The notes: generated by a model not told the origin, from the sequence alone. A stretch of 48,706 bases of DNA from Seminavis robusta (GCA_903772945.1 CAICTM010000614.1:7828-56533); one strand, 5' to 3'. Counted from the first letter of the stretch, positions 1-12,517 are shown. A program made the numbers and translations.

Positions 1-143
1 TCGTGCAATTCATCAATGGTATACGACTCAGCTATTTGGGCCCTCGGGCTCAACTATTGCCAGCGTAGAAAAAGGTCCTCCGGACCCAATAGGTTGTTAA
101 CCTAAATAAGTAATTCAACATCAGAGCTCCCGCTCCTATCTCG

Positions 144-1248
144 GTGGCGTCCATGCCTCGCAAGCAGTTTGGTCTCCGCCCATTTGATCGCGATGTCTCT
201 CCTGTGAAACCTCCAAGGACTAACAGGAGCACTCCTGCTCGCAAAACACCTTCACACGAAATTTCTACCACTTCAATTCACGCCCTCTCACACGCAGCCT
301 CGCTGTCAATGTCTTCATCATCAAAGCGGTCGGCAGGCCTACTGCCCGGATCACCTAAGAAACGCCGACCACCTTCATCCACTACATCAAACACCACTAA
401 AACTACTAGCCCTGCTGTTGACACGAGATCAATCCGAAATGACAGACTAGGTACGTTAGTCCAAAACCTTTGCTCGGCCTACTCGAAGGCAGAGACATGG
501 GAATCCTTTGTCACCGTCTTCAGAGGGCGCTCCTACCTTGCTCCGAACTTGGAGGATGTCAACCATCCTGCCATCCCCTTGCTCTGCCGCTGGAGAGACC
601 ATGGGGTCCCCGTACAAAACAAATCACCTCCCTGGACAACGGAACAGAAGGAGGAATGCATCCGCCGTGGCTGCCACAAATCTGCTACCGAGCATTCCGA
701 CTTCCTGCCTCCGTGAAGAATTTTCCGAGTTCATCGAGAACAAGTTTTGGGCTGTCCTTCCATTCGACCTCGTCAAGGACGAACCCTCCCTCCTTCTATC
801 TGCCGCTGCGGTCAAGGTGGAACGAGACCGCAAACCTCGACTCATCAGCGACCACACCTGGAACTGGGGTTGGCCCTCCGTCAACGAAACCACATCACAT
901 CACGCGCCGCCCGAGGCCATGCAATTTGGAAATGCCCTGCCGCGCATCTTGTACGATGTGCGTCACGCTAACCCCAAGTTTGGACCCGTCCGCCTCTGCA
1001 AGCATGACATCAAGGACGGCTTCTACCGCATGTTCCTGAACCCTTCCGACTGCATCCGACTCGCGCTGGTGCTGCCTTGCTATGAAGGTGAGCCCCAACA
1101 TGTGGCCGTCCCAATGCCGTGCACCATGGGATGGGTCGAGTCGCCGCCCACTTTCAGTGGCATGTCGGAGACTACCTGCGACCGAGCAAATGAACGCTTC
1201 CTGAAGTCCCCCAGAGCCTGCCCTCCACACAGACTTGAGCATCATGCC
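144..1248 (+). pseudogene. DIRS-like retroelement, N-terminal region and first half of reverse transcriptase (frameshifted, truncated)
   Basis: The first frame (from 144) has a basic, Ser/Thr/Pro-rich N-terminus and runs to a stop near 716. The protein clearly continues in the next frame from about 705, so one base has been gained or lost there. The continuation carries reverse transcriptase blocks: a KPRLISDHTWNWG segment and CKHDIKDGFYRMFL, where the Asp of KHDIKDG is the expected first metal-binding Asp, then an MGWVESPPTFSG segment. The second catalytic block (xxDD) and the rest of the enzyme are missing, because homology stops at 1248, one base before an LTR begins. The matching RNase H and tyrosine recombinase half lies at 15030-16781 on the same strand. 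Family assignment rests on recognised motifs and is fairly secure; that the two halves are one original copy is inference. Confidence 0.75.
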
Positions 1249-1387
1249 TGTTGGGGATTCGCGATTAGGGATTGAACCTGTACCTCTGTACTAGAATTTC
1301 ACAGTAGAAATACAGAGCCCACCCACTTTTTCAGTAGTATCTCAATAGCAACAGTAACAACTAGAAGAGAGCTTAGAGCAACTAACA
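1249..1387 (+). repeat. Copia-type LTR, 139 bp, plus orientation
   Basis: It starts TGTTGGGGATTC and ends CTAACA, so it has the TG...CA ends of an LTR. It matches the reverse complement of 12376-12517 over its whole length, very closely for the first ~100 bp and more loosely towards the end. It interrupts the DIRS-like reverse transcriptase reading frame exactly at its first base. The five bases before it (atgcc) are not repeated just after 1387, so it is not a simple solo LTR with intact target duplication. A 19-bp stretch at 1321-1339 is repeated inverted at 1388-1406, just outside the LTR end. Confidence 0.7.
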
Positions 1388-1684
1388 TACTACTGAAAAA
1401 GTGGGTCTACTATCGAAAGAGAAGAAGAGAAGAGGAGCCTACCGAAGCATCGAAGCAACGAGCCAAACGGTAGCACGAAGGATCGAGTACGGATCGGCCG
1501 ACGCCAAATGCGACGCGAGAAGAAGACCGTCGACAACGACGACGGCAACAACGCTACGACGAGACCGTCGAAGCGCGAGGATCGATAGAGACCAAGACTG
1601 TCGATCCTTCGACAGCACCAGGAGACTGTCGAAGCCTGGGTAGGACCCACCAAATGATGGGGTCCTAGGTTGCCAAGGGGCAAC
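1388..1684. other. Gene-free stretch, TCGAAG-rich
   Basis: No convincing coding sequence. It contains one arm of a 19-bp inverted repeat (1388-1406) and many TCGAAG/CGTCGA words. It separates the LTR from the 3' end of the spliced minus-strand gene. Confidence 0.5.
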
Positions 1685-4176
1685 CTAATCATCAATCTCA
1701 TCAAGATCCACACTGGACTCTTGGCGCTTGCGCTTCTTCTTGGAGTCCTCAGTTCCAGCATTGACACTATCAGGAATCTTGTAGATGTCCTTGAGCACAC
1801 GAGCAAGGATGGCCCGCTCCACCAATTTAGCATGGTCCTGGGCTCTAGATTCCTTGACAAGCTTCTGCAAATCCTTGAAGCGGCGAAGGCCTTTATCACC
1901 CCACCCTCCAAAAGCAGAAGATCCAGCCTTGGAACTGGAGTACTTCCCTTCATAAACTCCCTCCGGATCATCTGCTTTGCTGGAGCGAGGCAACTTCACG
2001 TCCAAGGTGAAGCCCTTGGTAACCTTGAAGTACTCGTGCCACTTTCCATTGGTAGGGTTGCCTTCATTGTCCACAGCACCTGGTTCCGCTGTGTAACCAT
2101 TCTCGAAGGCGAGGGCAGCAAATGCTTCCGAATTGGGAGGGAAAGCCTCCAAACCATCAACCCAAGCTTCCGAAATGATGTAGTTCTTGTGAACTGTCTT
2201 CCTCCAAAACTTGGATGCACCACCAGCCTGAGCATAGAGACAATCCCACATCCATTTTGCAACAAACATGAGTCGCTCATGCTGTGCCTTCACACCCTCA
2301 GTGGCTCCCTCTCTAGGTGGCAACAAGATGGCATCCCGCTTGATCACCTTCAGGACCTCAATCATGGTTGGGAACTTGTCTACTCCATGTGCCTTGACAA
2401 GCTTCTTGACATGCTCAAAGATTCGGCCACAAACATAGTTGCGTACAACATTGAGGGTCTTGACTGCAATATGTGACCAGAGCTTGATGAACAGTTTGCG
2501 CTTGGACTTAATACCTATGTCAGCACAGCAAGAAAAGGGAGGTAGCCGGTGTGAGATTTGCAAGGTGCATCAGACAATCCGCAAGCAAAACCAACTCAAT
2601 TACGTACGTCTGTCCTTCTTTGCATTGCCAGTCAACATCAGCCCCTTCAACTGCATAGTATCAAGAGTGGCCGTGGTAAGGGCAATTGCCAGCTTGTCGC
2701 TGTTGACAAACTTGAACCTCCGCCAGTCAGTGTTCTTGATTGCCGTCTTCATCTCCTTATTCATGGGAGCACTTTCATCGGTGGTGACAATAAAATGGAC
2801 ATCGTCTTTGGCTACCGATTCATCATCAGTAGCATCCGAATCGGTGTCAGTTCCTTCCAAACTCAGCTTCTCAGTCTTTGCCTGTTCCTCCTCAAGCTGC
2901 TTCTTCAATGCTATAACCTTCCTCTCCAAATCAGCACTCTTGCCCTTCTTAGCTGGTGACTTCTGTTGGGAATGCGAAGTACCGCCCTTTCCAATGGCAG
3001 CACCTGCTCCATTGCGACCTTTGACTTTCTTCTTCGGCTTCTTGGCAGCAGCGGCAGCCTTGGCAGCCGTGCGTCTGCCTGCAGACTACATGTTGTTGTT
3101 GTTGTTGTTGTTGGAAGTCCTTTGAGATGCAGCTGCTAGACGACAAATATCCCTACCTGCGTGAGAGCTTTCGTCAAGGGGAGTATCCGGTGACAGAGGT
3201 GGAGAAGATTGTTGGTCGTTTTTGTGATGCATTTTGTGGCGTTTGGTTCCAGATGCACGAGATTGGGTTCCCGATTTGTGACACTGGCTGGCTGTAGATT
3301 GGGAGGCGCTACCTTGGGAATCAGACAGACTGCTCACCGAAACTGACGTGCTGGGCTTCCGTTTCTTCTTGGTAGGTTTTGGTGAATCCCTATCGTTCGC
3401 ATGCAAATCGTCTTCCTCCTCGTCCTCGACACTGCCTTGTTCCTCTTCTGATTCGTCCGTGTATTCTTCCGTTTGCCCTCCAATACCTTGACTGTGCTCC
3501 TCCACAGTACCGTAGGCTTCCTCTTCGTCGTCTTCGCCCTCCGAAGCAGTCTGCTCTCCAATAGCTTTACCACACCAAGAGAGCCAAAGTCGACCAGTGG
3601 AAGGAAGATGACAACAGGAGGAAATGGTGGAAGAATGTAGTGTTAGCAAGGCAGAGCTTTCGCTTTTCAAAGGCAAACTGTCGAAATAATGAGGTTGAAT
3701 GGTGTACACAACTCGAGGTATCGACTGCGATTTGGATGAGGGCATACGACTGGAGAGCTTTGCCATCGTGGGTCTCCACGGTTGGTGCATACATAAGCGA
3801 TCTTGGAAGTGGATACTTAGCACCAAACACACGTGTAATCAGTGGGAGTAATGGTGAAAAATGATAAAGAGGGAGTATCCAACGACAGAGCCGTCGGATG
3901 CACATGGGATTGGATAATACACATACACGTACACGTACCTTCAGTCATTTGCTCTCTTCTTTTCAGGTATTCGATATGCACCTTGAGGCCTCCGTCTGGG
4001 TGTTTTGCCATTGGCTCTATCATTTCTAGTACTTGCTTTGGCATCGACAGTCTGGAAACTATGTCATTGTATTGCTCTCTGGTTGGAAGTTTGTTCCCCT
4101 TCCACCAGGGCGGAGCCCTCTTGCGCGTCATTCCAGCAGGAATTTCGAATTGGATTTGTGACCTAAAGCTCACCAT
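1685..4176 (-). CDS. Spliced gene of unknown function with acidic, basic and coiled-coil regions
   Basis: I do not recognise the family. Three 3' exons are well supported. Exon about 3575-3157 ends in a GTAGGG donor. Exon 3078-2608 follows a CTGCAG acceptor and ends at GTACGT. Exon 2514-1685 follows an ATAG acceptor. Introns of 78 and 93 nt keep the reading frame (both phase 1). Upstream, an exon from ATG 4176 to about 3939 (MVSFRSQIQFEIPAGM start, basic, Trp-Trp-Lys) and one near 3815-3705 look coding, but their splice pairing does not resolve. Order in the protein: a basic N-terminus; an acidic Glu/Asp tract; a KKKRK nuclear-localisation-like patch; Ser/Gln-rich and Ala/Lys-rich linkers; a short Lys/Glu coiled coil (about 2870-2930); and a C-terminal domain of about 270 residues. 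No stop breaks exons 3 to 5, so it may be live, though it sits among transposons. Confidence 0.6.
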
Positions 4177-4601
4177 TCGGTAACCTATTTGACAGTACTA
4201 TTAAGGAAACTTAAAGTGAGGTGACATGCGTTGGCACGTGCCAGCGGTATATTAGTATTCATTGCTGTAGATATTTGTATATTGATTTTGGTTTCCCTTT
4301 TAAGGAAGGTGTCATGAGTTACGAAATTTAAATATTGGCTGGCTCACCTCATTCATGTGTAAAAGGCCGGCACTCAGTTTGCCTACCACACTTAAGGCAT
4401 TGACCAAGCACATTTTAAGGCACTACGTCGTCGAATCGGGCCTCTACCTTACCAAACAGCTTGCCGCCGCTCCCCGAACAGCAATTATCACTGTAACTGC
4501 TCTACAAAAAGCGAGGTGAAACGCTAATCGCTAAGCTCGGCATGGAAAGCAAACTCGAAACCAATTCAATATCTTAAAAATAAGAGTGGTTAGTAGCCAA
4601 A
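4177..4601. other. Intergenic, no feature seen
   Basis: AT-rich sequence between two minus-strand genes. No ORF, repeat or RNA gene that I can support. The 5' end and any promoter of the spliced gene ending at 1685 should lie here. Confidence 0.4.
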
Positions 4602-6180
4602 TTATGACATCTTATCTAGGTCATAAGGATCCTCCACCCAGGATGTGAATTCTTCCACCCATTCTGGCCGAGACTTGACCTGGAAATACCGTTTCCCTCC
4701 TTTGCAACCAATGTCAGGGACCACACACATTGGGGCAACAATAGCACCGACATCAGCTAGGTAGAACCTACGTGATTCCTTGTCCTTCTTCATTTTGACA
4801 TCCTTGAAGAAAGGAATGAATAGTTCCGACATGGTGACTTCTGCAGGAGTAGCATCCCAATACACACTCTCTACTACAGCATAGGTCTGCTTTTCCAGGC
4901 AATTTCCCCATGCTCCAAATTGGATTCCTCTGGCAACCCTTCCAACTTCAGAAAGCGCCAGATCTGTGCAGGAAGGTTGCCATACCCCCTTCATCCGTGT
5001 CTCCCCAGAATATGATTGCCCAATCTCTCCATGGTCCAGTGCCTCGATAGTCAGGGTGGGCATGAAACACTTGGCCGTCCCTGATGTGTTCTGTGTAGAT
5101 TGGCAGCTCATACTGAGTTCTTGAAAGTCCATTGTCATTGCTGGAATCACTGGCAACACTTGGATTCAATGTGTCTTCCACTTTGTCCTGCATCTCCAAG
5201 AGAAACTCCACAACCTCCTGACTGTACCTCTCAGTTGCCAAAGCTGGACTCCTTTTTGCTGCTTTAGTCCTTCCCTTGAAACCAATTGCTTTTGTTTCTT
5301 CATTGGCCCAGTAAACCTCTACCATTCTGCCTCCGGTCCAGGTTTTTGGCTCTGATTCATCTCTATCACTACCTTCCTCCCCACCTGCATTCGGCTCCGA
5401 TTCATCTCCATCGCTACCTTTCTTCCTATCTGCATTCGGCTCCGATTCCTCTCCATCACTATCTTCCTCCCTATGTGCATTCGGCTCCGATTCCTCTCCA
5501 TCACTATCTTCCTCCCTATCTGCATTCGGCTCCGATTTATGACCATAAATCCAAGCAACCGGGTAGCTGTCTGCAATTCGAAGGTTGCCATGTTCTTTTG
5601 GGTGAGCTGTCCTGCCACTTTGGTCACTTTGTGGCCACTTTCATTAGATCCAGTGTGGTGTTCCTTAGGTGCGCCATACAAAAGGATATCATTTGCCATG
5701 TGCATTATCGCGTGAAACTTCATCAATTTCAAACCCATTCCTGTTGCTCTCCTCATCAACACTTTCTTCAATAGGTACATGATGAAGCGATGTTTCTTCT
5801 TCAAGCGCTTGACTGTTTTAACATCCATCTCTGGTTCATTCAGGAATGCCTCCCATTCCAAGAGCATCTCCACCAGCCTCAACCAGTCCTTTTGGAGCTG
5901 TGGTGTCTCGAAATGTTGGCTTTTGCTTAGTATTTCGATACCCTTGGTGGATCTCAATACAGCAGCAATGAGTAGCACAACGCCACGGTACTCGTTAGCC
6001 ATCAGCTTCTTCTTCTGCCTGATTCCATGGGTGAACTTGCATCCTGGGATGCTCCGTTCAGAGTTATGGGAGAAGAGTTGCCCATATTGTGATGCCAATG
6101 CATCAATCTCCTTGGCTCCTGCTGAGGTTGGGCCAATCTGGGCAAAGAAGTTTTCTATCGTATACAAAAAGATACCCAAC
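4602..6180 (-). pseudogene. Transposon-type protein, C-terminal part, with two frameshifts
   Basis: Read leftwards from about 6180, the first frame has a helical segment ending in a motif built as KFHAIMHMANDILLYG, then TGSNESGHKVTK. I associate this His/Asn/Glu-rich block with large transposon-encoded proteins of diatoms, perhaps related to the KDZ/plavaka transposase class; that link is a guess. Near 5560 the frame must change to enter an acidic repeat and the segment starting MVEVYWANEETKAIG at 5325. It changes again near 4970 to reach the C-terminal domain ending YDLDKMS at 4602. The upstream end is cut near 6180, where plus-strand copia begins. Two frameshifts and the truncation make this a relic. 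Confidence 0.55.
5354..5533 (-). repeat. Four tandem 45-bp coding repeats
   Basis: Four contiguous 45-bp units (5354, 5399, 5444, 5489) differ by a few bases each. In the frame that joins the downstream domain each unit encodes a 15-residue acidic SEPNAxxEEGSDGDE-like repeat. In the frame of the upstream block the same DNA stays open as a basic NRSRMQIGRK-like repeat. The acidic reading is the likelier original linker. Confidence 0.8.
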
Positions 6181-9100
6181 TTCCAAATCTCGAGGCCGAA
6201 AGGGCAAGTCCAAAAAGAAGGAACCGTCCAAGACGACCACAGGCACCCTTGGATCAATCTGCAACCTCATGTCACCGCCCGGTTACAGACAGGACCTGCT
6301 CTCATCCAGCTCATCTGAATCCAGGAGCTCCGACAGTTCCTACCGCCCCTCCGATGTATCACAACAGTATCACACTGGAGATGCATCCAACTCCTTCGCT
6401 GCTCTTCAAGACTCCGACGACGAGCAGGATTTTCATCAGGCCGGAACACATAAGCCAATGTGGTCCACAGGCCTCTTCACAAACGGCTATTGCCATACCT
6501 TTCGGGGTACACTGTCACGCCACTCCTTCGGCGGTACCTCCCGATGCAGATGACAAACACTCGTTCTATATATCGATACGCAGTTCAGACCACTGTGATT
6601 CGACATAAGAACGATCGCGGTTCCCTTGTTGATAGGGGAGCCAACGGCGGGATCCTTGGTAGGATGCTCGCGTCATGGTACACACCAACGACAGGTTGAT
6701 GTCACTGGCATCGACAACCATGAGATGAACGGTCTGAAGATCGTCGTGGAGTTGGTAAAGTCACTCGCACCGCGGTCCCATCATCGTTGTGCTACGACAA
6801 TATGCCTCACCATGGTATAACCGTACCATCCATGCATCCGGTCAGATGAGCACTACAAGAACCGAGTCGATGATCGATCCCTCCTATGTGGCGGCAGACA
6901 ATGCATCCACACCAACGATGGCTTCATATTCCTCTGGATATTGTCAATTGACTCCCGTACATGTCGAATGTGCCCTCCTTCCGACAATGAACTTACAACA
7001 CTCACCCATGTCATTCTGACATCTGGCGAGTTATGGGATCCCAAAGTCCTCGACTTCAGACACAGTGATACGACGACTGGTACAATCGTATCAAACTCGA
7101 AGATGATGCACCACCCAACTATGCTTTCGATTCACAAAGAAATTACAAACACCGTGAAACGCACATGCACCCACAGTTGAACAATCACTCCACTAGACGA
7201 GAATCCACTGCGCATCAACCATGCTACCTTTCTCGAGGCCTACAAGATTGTCTGCAACCTCAACCAACCGTGCATCCTTGCAGAATCCGTCTATTTTGCA
7301 TTTGATACTGATACCATCCCGTCTAAAGACACATCACTATCCCAGCCAACGAGTCCACTCCTAAACCACCAGACTACCGAAAGTACAGTCCATTCTTTTC
7401 CACGTTCCGTTGAAAAGATTCGTCGTACATTTGAACGGACTACCCAACATGCATCCAATATCCAAGCTGGACATCACATCAAGCAAACCATTAAATCACC
7501 TTTCCCTGCTCATAATGTATGGCGACGCAATGAACCGTGCTACGGAACTATCTTTGCAGACACACCCGCCTTTGCACCGGAGGTCAAATGATGGCACAAA
7601 TCTTCATTGGGCTAAATCGCTTGTCATCGATGTATTCGGTATGTCTCCACTGCGGATTTTGTCAATACCCTTGAGGATGTCATACGAACAAGGGGAGCAA
7701 TGGACAAGCTATCTCGGATGGACACTCAGCACAGACTTCGCGCGAGTAAAAGAGATACTTCGTGCGCTATGCATTGACGATGGCAATCTGAACCCCACTA
7801 CCAGCATCAAAACTTCGCAGAACACAGATGGAAACATCTTAAACGCAACCATAACTGGTTCATGAACTGGCGGAACGTTGATCCGAAGCCTGGTTACTGT
7901 GCATGCAATGGAATAGGCGATGTTATGAACCATACATCAGAGAAATCGACCGGATGGAGACACCTCTTGAAGTTCTCACCGGACAAACCGTGGATATCAG
8001 CATTCTGCTCGTATTCCTTATTCTGGGATGTTGTTTATGTTCCACGATACAAAGACCAAGGGTACAATGCCCAGCCCGGACACGACAAGTCTTCAGAGAT
8101 TCGTGGACGCTTCGTTGGTTTGCCTGGAACGTTGGACATCAACTCACCTTCAAGATCCTCACCGATGATACCAAACAGATCATATGTCGGTCCAGAGTCA
8201 GACTCGCAAAGGAAGGGATCAACAACCTTAAACTTGATGTCGAATCAGGAGCAATCCCAGAACGCATATACGTCAGGTCTAAAAGAGACGAAGAAGGCGA
8301 TGATGCTAGACTGCCCACTATCGACATGAACCAGAGTCCTTTTGACCTTCCAGACGATGACAAGAAGGGGAGATAGGGGAGACCATTCTAGAAGAGAATA
8401 CTCCAATGGACGAACCGCCTCTCAGGGAGATGCCCCAGGTAGAAACGGTCAATGACGAATGACAACATCGCGAACCATCAGAGGACGAGCCGAGAAAGAT
8501 CATCTAGTGCGGAGGCCATTCATCTTCAACAAACGGCATATGAAGTGACAATCCCAACGAATCAGGACTACCTCCTGAAAGATGTTAGAAAGAACCTTTC
8601 TCATGCCACCCGCAGAAGATGGAACCAGAGTAAGAGCCAAAATCCTTGAAAGAGTCAAATACCACAAGGAAGGTTCAACAACATCCCGACATGATCAAGT
8701 TCAAATGCAGAGTCAACGACGAGTACGAGGAAATCGTAGCCTACAACGATATCGTGGACTACATTGAACAAGACCAAACTTGGAGATGGCACTGGAAGTT
8801 CCCAAGATCTTGGATCACCAGGTCCCATCAAATCATCTGATAAGGAACGATACAAGGGTTACGGTACAACGTACAAGTGAATGGGAAACGGAGAGATAAC
8901 TTGGGAGCTCTTACCCCCAAAGACAAGATGGGAGTACATGAGTCTGATCCAGTCACGGTCGCCATCTATGCTGAAGAGCACGGTCTCTAGACACAGTTGG
9001 ATGGAAACTACCAGGACTCAAGAAGATCGCACAAGACTCAAAAGCGACTCGTACGAGCGGCTAACCAAGCAAAGCTTCACTCCTTCAGGACCAGCCCGTG

Positions 9101-10790
9101 TTCATGTACGGATTCCAAGTTCGCGCAACCATGATCAAGCCATGGAACTAGACGCACGCAATGGAGATACCAAGTGGAGAGATGCCGAGTGATCGAGCTT
9201 AATCAATTGATAGTACGAGACCTTCATCAACAAGGAAAGGGACATAACCCTGGACCAGATTGGAAGAAGATTGAGTGCATATGGTGTACGCAGTCAAACA
9301 CATGGCGACACAAAGCACGACTTGTCGCTGGAGACATCTCACTGATACACAGTAGACTCCGTCTATTCCAGTGTGGTTTCGTTACGAGGGATTCGTATCC
9401 TCACATTCCTCGCAGAACTCAATGATTGTGAGGTATGGGCAACAGACATTGGAAACGCCTACTTGGAATCATATACGAAAGAGAAGGTATACGTTGTCGC
9501 AGGACCCGAATTTGGAGATCGAGAAGGATGCACCCTCATCATCAGCCGTGCCCTATACGGACTCAAGTCTTCTGGGTTACGATGGCATGAACGATTTGCA
9601 GATGTCTTCGTTCGATGGGATTCTTTCCTTCAAAAGCCGAATCAGACATCTGGATGAGAGACAAAGGGAGCTACTACGAATACATCGCTGTGTACGTAGA
9701 CGACCTCTTATTGTCAGCAAAGACGCATTCAAGATCATCGCGACATTGAAGGGGAGCACAAAGTTCAAACTAAAGAGAACCGGTCCATCAGCTTCCACCT
9801 AGGATGTGATTTCTTCCGTGATGAGAACGGAAGTACTGAGTTACGCACCTCGCAAATATATTGAGAAGTACTCAGCAACTATCAACGAATCTTTGGACAC
9901 ATGCCCAAACAAGTCTCATCTCCACTATCAAAGGAGACCACCAAGACGACACAACAGAGCTACTCGATATGGACAAACAAAAGATATATAGTCAATCATC
10001 GGTAGTCTACAGTGGCAATTCAAATTGGAAGGTTCGATATCGCCACGGCCACCATGACGATGTCCAGATTTCGGGCAGCACCAAGAATGGGTCACTTAGA
10101 GCGAGTCAAGAGAAATCTGCGGGTACCTTTTCAAGATGCGACACGGCATATACGTATCCGAAAGGAGGAACCGGATTACTCAGCGATTCCCAAGAAAGAG
10201 TACGAATGGGAATACTCATGCTACCATGTGCCAAAGAAGTTCAGCCGCACAACGCACGGTACCTCGAGGCAAACGGTCATTCTCACCACATATGTGGATG
10301 CGAACCTACTATCACGATCTCATCAGTGGCCGATCAGTTACCGGAGTCCTACACCTAGCGAACAAGACTCCCATCGACTGGTTACAGCAAGCTACAGTCA
10401 ACAGTCGAGACGGCAACTTTCGGATCTGAGTATGTTGCAGCCCGTACCGCCACTGAACAGATCATTGACCTAGGAGCACGTTCAGGTACCTAGGAGTAAT
10501 GGTCGACACACCGACCATGATGTTTGGAGACAACGAGACGGTAGTCAACACCGCCTCGATGCCACACTCAAAGATTCTCAAAAGACACAATGCGCTTTCC
10601 TACCACCGTACTAGGGAGCCGTTGCTGCAAGTATCTTGGTTATTTCATCATATCCCTTGTTCTACTAACCCTGCAGATATCCTCAGCAAACCTGGGACTA
10701 ATACATCGGTATGGCCTATGCTGAATGCACTCTTTTTGTGTCAGGATATACCAAGGATTGCGGTAAGAAACACTCAATAGCGCACAGTCG
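6180..10790 (+). pseudogene. CoDi-like Ty1/copia gag-pol, heavily mutated
   Basis: All copia domains are recognisable in order but scattered over three frames. A Lys/Ser-rich gag end lies near 6190-6450. The protease starts LVDRGANGGILG near 6630 and is followed by a DVTGIDNHEMNG segment. Integrase pieces at 7400-8400 include fragments around AFAPEV, NTLEDV, a WQSEPH-like stretch and FKILTDDT. Reverse transcriptase at 9370-9710 has DIGNAYLES and an intact YVDD near 9690. RNase H ends at 10500-10780 with RHNALSYHRTRE and PADILSKPG. Dozens of stops and frameshifts exclude activity. No clear LTR pair was found at its ends. It begins where the transposon relic on the other strand stops, so one probably inserted into the other. 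Confidence 0.8.
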
Positions 10791-12375
10791 CACTGAGGGA
10801 TGAAAGCGTTACAGTTCCTCCAAGCACGTCAGAGTATCCGTGAGTAGATTGGTATGTTTTATGAGTCAACACGATGGAACGAGAACGCTGCAAGAACAAC
10901 GTTTCAACGAAACAAAAAGGAACGGTAATTGGAGTATTCGACGGAGTAAAGCATCTCCCAACGAACCGTTTCCGCAGATACCACGTTGACTTCCGTATCA
11001 AACTACCACGATGTATTGATCCAACACGCTACAACTAGACGTTACTGATCGCATCAATCAAAGCTCACAACACAAGATTATGAATTACTAAGAAGCGAAC
11101 TTTGCATTTACCTTGCACTCGTCTTGAATAGTTGCAGTTGATCTCGTCGGGTGGTAGCTACCTCTACAAGATCCCTCTATTCAAGTAGTATTTCCCCACG
11201 TTAGCACTACTATCCTGGGACTGAATGGTAGTACTGAGTTGTGGGCTCCAAGTGGGGTCAATGACAAGGGGGATGTTCTGGTGGTTGTCTCCTTCCAACC
11301 ACAAAAAGAAAATCCCTACCGTGCCAGCCATGTCGCAGTGCTTTTGTGCAGCCAACTGACCCATATCAGTAGTCTTGCGCAAGACTGCTGATATGGGTCA
11401 GTTGGCTGCACAAAAGCATTGCGACATAACGACCCTAGGGGGAGCCACTGAGGAGCATGGAATTTTGTAATAAACTTATTTTATTGAAATGCAAGGGTTA
11501 GAGACAAAAAAGAGGAAGCGCAGGAAACGGAAGTACCATACATCTAAGAAGCATGTCTTTTGGTAATCCGGAATCCGCATGGAACTTTTCTTCCTTATCC
11601 TTATTGATTGCTTATGGATTGATATGATATTGCTTTCAGCTTCAGACCACAAGCTCCTCTTTGTAAGGTCATATCATGCTGATTGTGGAAGGGCAACCAT
11701 TCCTATTGAGAAGCACCAAGTTCCCTGACAGTGTGGACCTTTATAGATAGACAACCTTGCCTTACAGATTGGGTAGCTAAAGGGCTTCTGAATCCGCAAG
11801 CGGCAGCATGGCTGCTAGCCAAGGTGTTGGCTGTTTTTGGAAGCAGGAGCCTCTCCTTGATGGTTGGATGCGTGTTCTGGAAGGGCTTATTGCTCACTAG
11901 ATGAAGTTGTTCTTTGTTCTGTAAGAGGAGAAGCCACTATTCATGAGGTTGTAGTCAGTTCTGTAAGAGAAGAAGGCTCGATTGGAGAGGTAATATGCCC
12001 TGGATTCTGAGGTCGCTGCTCTGTTCCGCAAGGTGGACTTGGATTTATGAGGTGGGCAACCTGTTTTTGGATGTGTCATTGGAGAGTACTCTCTTTTCAC
12101 ACTAAAAGATTCAAACAGACTTCACGGAAAAGCCTGCCCGGCTGCCCTCTTCTTCGAAACAGCACTCGCTCATTAAACCAACAACAACTACTGTACAGCA
12201 ACACAACACGAGCGACGACAATGGTGGAAAGGAGCGGCCGATCGCTACTACCGGTACGTTGTACTACTATTATGGGTAAGTCTATTATTAAGTGTGTTAT
12301 TATTGAAGGCACAGCACTGACTTCTCTCCCTCATTGTATTCCTATGGTAAACAGGAGGTAAATCCAAGCTTGGCC
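10791..12375. other. Non-coding stretch between copia relics, containing a large palindrome
   Basis: No supportable gene. It contains the 98-bp palindrome at 11330-11427 and a pair of similar TTCTGTAAGAGRAGAAG words near 11915 and 11960. The rest may be decayed copia 3' sequence. Confidence 0.4.
11330..11427. repeat. 98-bp palindrome (two 49-nt arms, no spacer)
   Basis: The arms meet at 11378/11379 (centre CTTGCGCAAG). 47 of 49 pairs match. The two exceptions are G11338 with T11419 and T11370 with G11387; in a plus-strand RNA both become G-U wobbles, so such a transcript would fold into an unbroken 49-pair hairpin apart from the turn. On the minus strand they would be A-C mismatches. No gene overlaps it. 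Confidence 0.9.
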
Positions 12376-12517
12376 TGTTAGATTCACTAAGCTCTCTAGT
12401 TTACCATTGTCATGCTATTGAGATACTACTGAAAAAGTGGGCGGGCTCTGTTTTTCTACTGGTGTGAAATTCTAGTACAGAGGTACAGGTTGAATCCCTA
12501 ATCACGAATCCCCAACA
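12376..12517 (-). repeat. Copia-type LTR, 142 bp, 3' LTR of the minus-strand copia
   Basis: On the minus strand it begins TGTTGGGGATTC at 12517 and ends CTAACA at 12376. It lies 62 bp beyond the pol stop codon, the expected place for a 3' LTR. It matches the LTR at 1249-1387 in opposite orientation. The matching 5' LTR of this element was not found and may be lost near the gap at 14885. Confidence 0.7.

Noticed and set aside
1255..1300. tRNA-like TΨC word in the LTR (complement of GGATTGAACC)
   Set aside because: No cloverleaf arms or anticodon stem fit around it, in either LTR copy.
5286..5774. Plus-strand 162-codon frame with LHSAPIPLHHY-type repeats
   Set aside because: It is the antisense of the minus-strand 45-bp coding repeat and has no other support.
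1249..12517. One 11-kb LTR element bounded by the two similar LTRs
   Set aside because: The two LTRs are in opposite orientation, so they cannot be the two ends of a single LTR element. They are better read as belonging to separate insertions.
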